Origin: Marinobacter maritimus
GTDB taxonomy: Bacteria; Pseudomonadota; Gammaproteobacteria; Pseudomonadales; Oleiphilaceae
Length of the DNA stretch: 64,000 bases
Direction of reading: 5' to 3'
Assembly: GCF_007671675.1 (NCBI RefSeq)
Contig: NZ_VCGW01000003.1
Coordinates: forward strand, 372,001 to 436,000
Under the pieces are notes generated by a model. It saw nothing but the letters and a program-made list of their open reading frames with translations, did no database searches and was not told the DNA's origin. Every line of letters begins with the position of its first letter. Position 1 is the stretch's first letter. A program made the position numbers and the translations under genes. Shown here one piece after another: positions 42,138 through 49,005 of the stretch.

Positions 42138-42952
42138 TACGCAGCTCCTTTCTCAAACACGTTGGCTTCCAACCAGGCCTGGAAGGCTTCCCGATCACGG
42201 GCGATGCCGTCCCACTCTTTGTAAAAGGCATTGTCACGATCGTAGTAACCCAGGGCATAGGACGGGCTGGCACCTTTCGGTGCCTCGGCAATGGCAGTGA
42301 CGGCCCAGGAAGGAAGAACGCAGGCGTTCACGCCGGCATCAAGGTTATCGACGATTTCCTCAACGGTGACGATGCTGCGCTTGGCGGCCAACACCACTTC
42401 CTTTTGAATACCGACAATGCCTTCGATCAGTACGTTGCCGTTGCGATCGGCGCGCTGGGCATGAATCACCGCCACATCGGGCCGAACCGAGCGCACCGCT
42501 GCCAGCCGCTCGCCGGTAAACGGGCAGTCGATGAACTTGATCTGATCATTTACTTTGGGCAGATCGCTGCCTATGTAGCCACGCAGAACGGCCAAGGGCA
42601 GGCCTGCTGCGCCGGCATCGTAAGCACAGGCCATGGCAGCGTGGCTGTGTTCGAGGATTTCGATGCTATTTGGCCAGCCGTTTTCAAGCGCATCGCGCAG
42701 CCGGTGAAGGGAGCCAACCCCCGGGTTCCCGCCCCAGGAGAAGATCAGTTTTTTGGCGCAGCCGGCGCCTATCATCTGGTCATACACCAGGTCTGGGGTC
42801 ATCCGTATCAACGTCAAGTCGCGCTTTTTCTGACGGATAACTTCATGTCCGGCGGCAAATGGAATCAAATGCGTGAACCCCTCCATCGCCACGGTGTCGC
42901 CATCGTTGATGTATCTACTCACCGCTTCACGGAGAGAGAGAAATTCAGCCAT
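42137..42952 (-). CDS. CoA-transferase subunit A (CatI/GctA-like, 3-oxoadipate CoA-transferase type)
   Basis: 271 residues from the ATG at 42952, which has GGAG upstream; a longer open frame to 43012 would run through the operator and is rejected. SLREAVSRYINDGDTVAMEGF opens the glutaconate-type alpha subunit; GCAKKLIFSWGGNPGVGSLHRL, VAVIHAQRADRNGNVLIEG and KRSIVTVEEIVDN follow. It binds CoA and shapes the active site of the A2B2 enzyme whose catalytic Glu is on subunit B. It is the first gene of the operon; PcaR-type sites at 42977-43010 lie 25 bp upstream of its start. Confidence 0.9.
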   Translation of the reverse strand: MAEFLSLREAVSRYINDGDTVAMEGFTHLIPFAAGHEVIRQKKRDLTLIRMTPDLVYDQMIGAGCAKKLIFSWGGNPGVGSLHRLRDALENGWPNSIEILEHSHAAMACAYDAGAAGLPLAVLRGYIGSDLPKVNDQIKFIDCPFTGERLAAVRSVRPDVAVIHAQRADRNGNVLIEGIVGIQKEVVLAAKRSIVTVEEIVDNLDAGVNACVLPSWAVTAIAEAPKGASPSYALGYYDRDNAFYKEWDGIARDREAFQAWLEANVFEKGAA

Positions 42953-42976
42953 GCAGATCTCCAATTTTCTTTTAAT

Positions 42977-43010
42977 GTTCGTTATGTGAACATAAGTTTT
43001 ATATGCGAAC
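42977..43010 (-). promoter_or_regulatory. Putative PcaR-type double operator upstream of the CoA-transferase operon
   Basis: GTTCG-TTATG-TGAAC (42977-42991) and GTTTT-ATATG-CGAAC (42996-43010) are two dyads 19 bp apart. Together they align to the tctC upstream block 36814-36847 at 25 of 34 positions. The block ends 25 bp from the start codon of the CoA-transferase subunit A gene, where an IclR protein could block or aid RNA polymerase. Confidence 0.6.
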
Positions 43011-43077
43011 ATGATCGCTTGATTTGATTTAGACCGTCAAGGGCAAATGTGACCTTGGAATCAAACAGTGATCTGAT

Positions 43078-43092
43078 GTTCGTATTGCGAAC
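43078..43092 (+). promoter_or_regulatory. Putative PcaR-type operator upstream of the IclR gene at 43140
   Basis: GTTCG-TATTG-CGAAC is a perfect 5-bp dyad of the same pattern as those near 35725, 36833 and 42977. Here no clear second half-site lies 19 bp away (TGATC at best). It is 47 bp before the regulator start, fitting autoregulation. Confidence 0.55.
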
Positions 43093-43139
43093 AAAATGGT
43101 ACGGTATAGGCTCAGATGAAAGTAAATACAGGGTACAGA

Positions 43140-43919
43140 ATGGATGAACAAAGCCTGAAGCCCGGAGACCGGGATTTCGTAGGTGCGCTGGCCGCGGGGC
43201 TGGAAGTGCTGCAAGTCTTTGGTGTTGAGTATCCGCGCATGACGTTGAGCGAGGTGGCGGTGCGTGCAAATATGGATCGTGCCAAGGCCAGACGTTTTGT
43301 TTTAACGCTGCATGCTTTGGGGTTTGTGAAGCGGGTTGGACGCCAGTTCGAGCTGACGCCCAAGGTATTGCAGTTGGGTTATGCCTACCAGGCCTCAAAT
43401 CAGTATCGTGCTGTGATCGAACAGTACCTTGGTGAGATCACCGCCGAACTGGGAGAGTCCTCGTCACTGGGGGTGCTTGATGGCAAGGATGTGGTTTACG
43501 TGGTGCGGTCATCGGCACGCCACAGGCTGATGGCCATTACGCTGTCGGTGGGCACGCGGTTGCCGGCTGTCTATACATCCATGGGTCGGGTATTGCTCGG
43601 CCAACTGCCGGATAAGGAGTTGGATAGCTTTCTGGACAGCGTCGAACTGAAGCCCTCCGCGCCCAATGCGATCAAAACCAAAGGGCCTTTAAAGGAGGAG
43701 GTTTTAAAAGCCCGGTTGCAGGGTTTCGCGATTGTGGATCAGGAGTTGGATTCCGGCCTGCGCTCAGTTGCGGTGCCGGTATACACCAGCAGTAACGTAT
43801 TACTGGGTGCGCTTAACATCAGCACCAATGCGGCTAGGGTGGACATGGACACTCTGATGACCGTTTATCTGCCGCGGTTGCAGGACGTTGCGGCCAGAGT
43901 GAAGTTAACAACACAATAG
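43140..43919 (+). CDS. IclR-family regulator, PcaR/PcaU-like
   Basis: 259-residue IclR protein closely similar in layout to that at 35775. DRDFVGALAAGLEVLQVFG and NMDRAKARRFVLTLHALGFV form the winged helix; SSSLGVLDGKDVVYVVRSSAR, GTRLPAVYTSMGRVLLGQL and AIVDQELDSGLRSVAVPV form the effector domain. These are marks of the PcaR/PcaU/PobR subgroup. The ATG at 43140 is preferred because it gives an N-terminus matching the paralogue and clears the probable promoter; 43116 is an alternative. It is divergent from the CoA-transferase operon with operators in between, so it most likely controls that operon in response to an aromatic-pathway acid. Confidence 0.88.
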   Translation: MDEQSLKPGDRDFVGALAAGLEVLQVFGVEYPRMTLSEVAVRANMDRAKARRFVLTLHALGFVKRVGRQFELTPKVLQLGYAYQASNQYRAVIEQYLGEITAELGESSSLGVLDGKDVVYVVRSSARHRLMAITLSVGTRLPAVYTSMGRVLLGQLPDKELDSFLDSVELKPSAPNAIKTKGPLKEEVLKARLQGFAIVDQELDSGLRSVAVPVYTSSNVLLGALNISTNAARVDMDTLMTVYLPRLQDVAARVKLTTQ

Positions 43920-44125
43920 TCAGCCGCAACTCTTGCTTAAGGGCGAGCAGGTAGTTTTTCCTGACGGTATCGGCTTCCAGGCTGTGTAAACGGTTGCATC
44001 CGGCAGCGAAGACGTCGGTCTTCCCGGCCACCAGCCTCATTTGCCGCCCGAATGAATGAAGCCAAAGAGCGCCTGCTGCGCTGAAAAGCACAATGGCACC
44101 TACTGGATCGCTAAAGGACAGTTAA

Positions 44126-45058
44126 ATGAGAGACGGAGAAGTCGATCGGAACACCTCCTCCAAAAAGAAGGCCGAGGAAGTCGCGGAAGAGCAAGAGACT
44201 CGTGCCAAAGCGCAGGATCGCGAATCCCGCGAGCAGACGCCAACGCAGAGCGAAAAGTCACTGACTCAGAAAGAGCGCAATACCGTATCCGAGCATGGCA
44301 ATCTTTCGCCCCTGACCGTTTACTCTATTATTCTGCGCGAGGGCGAAGATGAGCTTCGTCGGCCGAAAATTTCACTTTGGTGGTCGGGTGTGGCAGCAGG
44401 GGTCGGAATTTCGACCTCAGTCCTTGTCGAAGGAATTATCCGCTCCAACCTTGGCTCGGATCACCCTTACCTGACGTTGATTGAAAGCCTTGGTTACTCG
44501 TTCGGATTTGTTCTGGTTATCCTGTGCAGGCTTCAACTGTTCACTGAAAACACGATCACAGTTGTGCTGCCAGTTCTCGCTGACCCGACACGCAACCGCT
44601 TCTTTTGCGCCGCCCGCCTTTGGGGGATTGTGCTCGCTGCCAATTTGTGTGGCACGTTTCTTACTGCCGCCATCAGCGTCCATGGGGGTATCCTTCCCGC
44701 CGAAAGCCTCGCGGCGATCATGGAAATATCGCGCCATTTGGCGGAACTGACTCCGGTCGAGACATTTTTACGCGGTATACCATCCGGTTTTTTCATAGCG
44801 GCAATGGTTTGGATGCTGCCTTCGGCGAAGAGATCCGAAGTGTTGGTTATCGTCATGTTCACCTGGTTGATCGCCGCGGGTGATTTTACCCATGTCATTG
44901 CTGGGTCAAATGAAATTTTCACTCTGGTGCTGAGTGGGGAAATGAATATCTTTACCGCCTTGAACTACCATATTTTCCCTGTACTCCTCGGCAACATTCT
45001 CGGCGGAACGGGTTTGTTCGCAATGCTGGCCTATGGCCAGGTTCATGAAGAAATGTGA
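44126..45058 (+). CDS. Formate/nitrite transporter (FNT) family membrane protein, YfdC-like
   Basis: 310 residues. The first 65 or so are highly charged (Lys/Glu/Arg/Gln-rich), likely cytoplasmic and disordered. After them come six membrane segments with the FNT pattern: SLWWSGVAAGVGISTSVL, LGYSFGFVLVILCRLQLFTENT, the LWGIVLAANLCGTF helix, FLRGIPSGFFIAAMVWML and VLLGNILGGTGLFAML. The -LQLFTENT- and GNxxGG motifs are typical of the YfdC branch. FNT proteins form pentameric channels for small monovalent anions. Which anion is unknown. The 206-bp gap upstream holds no clear signal. Confidence 0.85.
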   Translation: MRDGEVDRNTSSKKKAEEVAEEQETRAKAQDRESREQTPTQSEKSLTQKERNTVSEHGNLSPLTVYSIILREGEDELRRPKISLWWSGVAAGVGISTSVLVEGIIRSNLGSDHPYLTLIESLGYSFGFVLVILCRLQLFTENTITVVLPVLADPTRNRFFCAARLWGIVLAANLCGTFLTAAISVHGGILPAESLAAIMEISRHLAELTPVETFLRGIPSGFFIAAMVWMLPSAKRSEVLVIVMFTWLIAAGDFTHVIAGSNEIFTLVLSGEMNIFTALNYHIFPVLLGNILGGTGLFAMLAYGQVHEEM

Positions 45059-45113
45059 TGCGAAACGGAGCGAAGGCGTATGGCCGCAGATGGCCTATTG
45101 AGACGCCACGATT

Positions 45114-46196
45114 CTATTTCGCTGAGCTGGCTTCTACCCGAGTCAGAAATTCACCAATATGCTCGAATGCTTCCTCTGCCTCTGGCAAAAGAGGCGTGAA
45201 CAGATGCCATACATGAACCATGTCGGGCCAGGTTTCTATTTCCACCTGGGAGCCAGCCGCCTGCGCTTTCGCTGCGTATCGTTGGGCGTTTTCCAGCAGT
45301 AATTCCGATTCACTGACGTGAATGAGTGTTGGCGAGAGGCCGTGAAGGGCGCCTCGTAGTGGAGAGGCTATCGGGCTGGTGGGCAGCACCCGAAAGCCCA
45401 AAACCGTGCCCCACCACAGTAGCGGAAGGGGTACCCGCGCCAGTTTCTCAATGGTTGGCCCGAGCATGGCATCGGTTTTCAGGTTGGCTCGTTTTCCCAA
45501 TGACGTGAGCATGAGCTCGGTAGACGGCGATAGAGCAACAACAGCATTCGGTGGTTGCAGACCCTGGTCTCGTATCCAGGCATTCAGCCCTAGAGTATGA
45601 CTGCCACCAGCGGAGTCCCCGGCGACCACAATGAAATCAGCCGCAGCCTTCCCGTCCGGGCCGTTGCCGAGTAGCCAGCGGTAAGCCTGCTGGCAGTCGA
45701 CAATGCCGTCCAGGTAGCGGTTTTCCGGCATCAGCCGGTAATCGATGGCGAATACGCAGGCGTTGGCCAGCCTCGACAAACGATCAGTGATGGCGCGATG
45801 GCTTTTGGGGCTGCCGGCGATCCAGGACCCACCGTGAATGTAGAGAATCCTGCGGTAGGGTTTTGCACCGGGTGCAATCACCCATTCCCCCTTGGGCTCA
45901 TCGGTTGCAGAGGGACGTATGTCCGAGACGAGTTCCAGACCGTCGCTCATGCTATCCATGTAGCGTCGCAGTGCCTTTACGCGAGCCCGGCCATGAAGAC
46001 CCTCAGCCGAAGCATGCATCCCCCTGACCGTTTCAAGTACCTGCTGGCGGGCTTCGCTTTGTTCAGGGCGGGTGGTTGTTTCGCGTTCATCCCGCGCACT
46101 GCGTTTGCGGCGCCGTAAAAACACCACAGCAGCCACCAGCGCGACCATCATCAGACCAAGCCACATCATTGCGAACCAGGCGATTCCGAAAATCAT
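45114..46196 (-). CDS. Membrane-anchored alpha/beta hydrolase, HSL/esterase family
   Basis: 360 residues from the ATG at 46196, which has GAGGG 5 bp upstream. The N-terminus is one transmembrane helix (MIFGIAWFAMMWLGLMMVAL...) followed by a basic stop-transfer RRRKR, so the enzyme is probably membrane-tethered. The oxyanion motif HGGSW (121-125) and nucleophile elbow GDSAGG (193-198, Ser195) are those of the hormone-sensitive lipase family; the acid is in HVSESELLLENA and the His in DMVHVWHLF. It likely hydrolyses short esters or lipids. It is convergent with the FNT gene 55 bp away and divergent from the cyclase gene. Confidence 0.88.
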   Translation of the reverse strand: MIFGIAWFAMMWLGLMMVALVAAVVFLRRRKRSARDERETTTRPEQSEARQQVLETVRGMHASAEGLHGRARVKALRRYMDSMSDGLELVSDIRPSATDEPKGEWVIAPGAKPYRRILYIHGGSWIAGSPKSHRAITDRLSRLANACVFAIDYRLMPENRYLDGIVDCQQAYRWLLGNGPDGKAAADFIVVAGDSAGGSHTLGLNAWIRDQGLQPPNAVVALSPSTELMLTSLGKRANLKTDAMLGPTIEKLARVPLPLLWWGTVLGFRVLPTSPIASPLRGALHGLSPTLIHVSESELLLENAQRYAAKAQAAGSQVEIETWPDMVHVWHLFTPLLPEAEEAFEHIGEFLTRVEASSAK

Positions 46197-46443
46197 GAGT
46201 AACCCTCGCGTGGTTTCATGGCAGCTCATCTGAGCTGGCAGGGGTTGTTACAAACAACCAGGTGGTAGTATAAGCAAAATGCTGTGGGTTGAGTCACTTT
46301 CGCGTTCGGCCGGGATCAGTTGTCCACCACAATGGCGCAATCTCAATCTGGCGAGGCGGATGATTAGCCTGTCTGTGTAACCTCATAGCCGCTATAATTC
46401 CTGAGCCTTGATCGTTTGATCCGGCAGTTCAATAAACGGGAGT

Positions 46444-48264
46444 GTGCATTTGCTGTCGGGTGGTTGTCGTTTGGCAAGTCGGTGTTTTGCCTTTGTAGGG
46501 CTTTTGCTGGCGGCAGCATCAGGTTGGAGCGCAGAACGTTTGCTGGTGCTGGACGAGCGCGGTGCTCAGCCGCTGGATGGCTTTGTTTCGCTACTGCGGG
46601 ACCCCGACGGTGAGCTGACGTTCGAGCAAGTGCGCAGTGGAATCGAACCCTTCGGGCCAGCAGTGCCAAGCGATCTCCACCAAGGCTACACTCCCGATGT
46701 GTTCTGGATGCGGATTGAAGTGGAATCCCACTCAAGCCAGCGGTTGGACCGAATGCTTGAGTTTACCTACGCCTATCTGGATGACATTAGCCTCTATCGG
46801 GTGAATACCAATGGCACGGTTGAGCGGATGCGGTCAGGGCGTACCCTGGCGCCAGCGGACCGCGTGGTGGCCCATCGCAAACCGGTCTTTCCGCTTTCGT
46901 TTGAGCCCGGGGAGCGGGCGACGCTGTACCTGCGGGTAACCACCCACGCCAGCATGACCCTCAACGCACGGCTGGCGCCTACCTTTGAGTTCTACGAAGA
47001 CAGTGACCAGGAATATGTCTGGCTGGCTCTGTACTTCGGGATGCTGGTGGCGCTAGGGGCCTATAATTTCTTGCTGTTTCTTGGCACCCGCCAACGCTCT
47101 TTCCTGCTGTATTCGCTGTTTGTGTTCAGCTTCGGTATTGCCGCCTCCAGCATGAACGGCCTGGGTCCTTTGCTGCTTTGGCCAGGACTGGTTGGAGAGT
47201 GGGGCAACCGTATTCTACCAACCGGGTACACTCTGGCGGCTACCCTGGCGGTGATGTTTGCTCGCAGCTTTCTGAATATGCGCCGGATTGCGCCGCGCTG
47301 GGATCGGGCGTTATTGGTCATGGCGATATGCTGGTGGTGCGCGACTCTGGTGACACTACTGGTGCCAGTGCAGGATGCCCTCAAGATCATGTCGGCGATG
47401 GGCGTGTTGACCACGGCGTTTCTGATAACCAGCGGGGTTGTTGGTGTGCGCCTTCGTGTTCCTGCGGCCCGGATATACCTGTTAGCCTGGTTGCTCCTGT
47501 TGGTAGGCACCGCGTTGCTGTCGGTCCGAAACCTGGGCTGGATACCCTCCAATTTCTTCACCGTTTATGGCCTGCAGATTGGTTCCGCAATTGAGATGAT
47601 CCTGCTGTCCTTCGGTCTGGCGGCTCGATTTAACGAACTCAAACGTCAAAAGGAAGAGGCTCAGCGTCAGTTGGTGCTGTCGCTACAGCGACAGGAGCGT
47701 GAACTGGAACGCCGGGTTGTTCAGCGTACTTCAGAGTTGGAGGTCGCCAAGGCCGAACTGGAGCGCCGGGTAGTGAAAGACCCCCTCACCGGGCTCTACA
47801 ACCGCTATGGCTTGATGATTCATCTCGAAAAATTCACGCAACGGGCGCAGCGGCGGAATGAGCTTCTGGCGGTAATCCTGATCGATCTGGACGGTTTTAA
47901 ACCGGTGAATGACCAGTACGGCCATGAAGCGGGTGATGTATTGCTTCAGACAATCGCCCGTCGCCTGCAGCAGGAGGCTCGGGACAGTGACTGTGTGGCC
48001 CGGATGGGAGGCGATGAATTTGTGGTGGTCACCGAAAACGTCATCTCAAAAGCCAGCGTGTTGGAAATTGGCCAGCGGTTACGCGAAGCCATCACACAAC
48101 CGGTGACTCTGCCTTCGGGAGAGTCGGTACGGATTGGTGCCAGTGTGGGTATCTGTACCGGTCGGGGTGGAGAGCAGAAAGGCAGTGACCTGATCCGGGG
48201 AGCGGATGAAGCCATGTACCGAGTCAAAAGGGAACGCAAGAACGACGTTTGTCTGTTGGCTTAA
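46444..48264 (+). CDS. Diguanylate cyclase with 7TMR-DISM sensor
   Basis: 606 residues from a GTG start at 46444 with GGGAG upstream. There is a signal peptide, a periplasmic 7TMR-DISMED2-type beta domain (DVFWMRIEVESHSSQRLDRMLEF region, about 80-180), seven membrane helices (about 190-400), a coiled coil (KRQKEEAQRQLVLSLQRQER) and a C-terminal GGDEF domain. The active site GGDEF is at 522-526, and the inhibitory RxxD site is present (RDSD, 513-516), so it should make c-di-GMP with product feedback. It probably relays an external carbohydrate-like or other signal to surface/motility control. The ligand is unknown. Confidence 0.92.
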   Translation: MHLLSGGCRLASRCFAFVGLLLAAASGWSAERLLVLDERGAQPLDGFVSLLRDPDGELTFEQVRSGIEPFGPAVPSDLHQGYTPDVFWMRIEVESHSSQRLDRMLEFTYAYLDDISLYRVNTNGTVERMRSGRTLAPADRVVAHRKPVFPLSFEPGERATLYLRVTTHASMTLNARLAPTFEFYEDSDQEYVWLALYFGMLVALGAYNFLLFLGTRQRSFLLYSLFVFSFGIAASSMNGLGPLLLWPGLVGEWGNRILPTGYTLAATLAVMFARSFLNMRRIAPRWDRALLVMAICWWCATLVTLLVPVQDALKIMSAMGVLTTAFLITSGVVGVRLRVPAARIYLLAWLLLLVGTALLSVRNLGWIPSNFFTVYGLQIGSAIEMILLSFGLAARFNELKRQKEEAQRQLVLSLQRQERELERRVVQRTSELEVAKAELERRVVKDPLTGLYNRYGLMIHLEKFTQRAQRRNELLAVILIDLDGFKPVNDQYGHEAGDVLLQTIARRLQQEARDSDCVARMGGDEFVVVTENVISKASVLEIGQRLREAITQPVTLPSGESVRIGASVGICTGRGGEQKGSDLIRGADEAMYRVKRERKNDVCLLA

Positions 48265-49005
48265 GGGGGCGAACAGCGGGAAGACGTTAGGCGAAGCTTC
48301 TGCGAGTGGTGATGCGAGGGCTAAAGATTAAAGGTGTTGTCTTGGCCTTCGGAAAGGTGTCAAAAGCAGGCCTTCGCTTTTTATGATTGCCCTGGCTGAA
48401 CGCCCCGATGGTTTTCCAGGGGTGCTCAGCCACTAGATCGAGATGTTTATACCTTACCTGTAAGCTTCATGAACTCCCGCAAAAGGGCACCAATTCTGCC
48501 CGAGTATTCTGGATCGCTAAAGGCATAATTTTCTCGAATGCCCGGTTATGTCTTGCTCAATCACATCCCATATACAGAAAAATTTTCGGCCACTATATGG
48601 GCGAATGTGGTGAATACTTTTGAGTAAAACCGATGATTTAATATGTTCACTAAGTAATGGTGCGGGCGTAATACTTGATTCGCTCGGTAAGATCCTGGGC
48701 GATTACATCAGAATGAACCCAATCCTTAAAGGTGAGATGTTAGATGCCATAGAGCCTGTTTAATGGAGAGCGATTTGCAATATATGGATGAGCACTTGCA
48801 AATACTTGATTATAGTTCCAGTGCCGTAGCCCTTGATGCGGGTATCGCCTACCATGCAAGAGGTCGAATCGGTTGTAAGAGTCGCGCCGGACTAAATGCC
48901 AGCAATAAATTGATTCGTGTCAAGATAAGTGCTGCCAACTTATATATATATGTTTGTCAGTTATTTACAAACAATTACAAAATGGCCCAAGTATCGTGAC
49001 TAATA
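48265..49005. other. Long gap with small open frames of uncertain reality
   Basis: The 741 bp between two c-di-GMP genes are visibly more AT-rich than neighbours. A weak terminator-like hairpin AAAAGC-(8 nt)-GCTTTT with a T tail occurs at 48362-48382. A TTG-started 47-codon frame (48620-48763; starts LSKTDDLICSLSNGAGV and ends LKGEMLDAIEPV) stops in a TAATG overlap with a 78-codon frame (48763-48999), which itself ends 6 bp before the gene at 49006. The first looks mildly protein-like; the second does not. I recognise neither. They could be small genes, leader peptides or gene remnants. Confidence 0.35.

Noticed and set aside
42953-43012. N-terminal extension of the CoA-transferase A subunit to 43012
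   Set aside because: The extension would be coded by the operator region; the ATG at 42952 has a ribosome-binding site and starts at the family's usual N-terminus.
44103-48523. Identical 15-mer CTGGATCGCTAAAGG at 44103 and 48509
   Set aside because: In 64 kb a few shared 15-mers are expected by chance; no flanking similarity extends the match.
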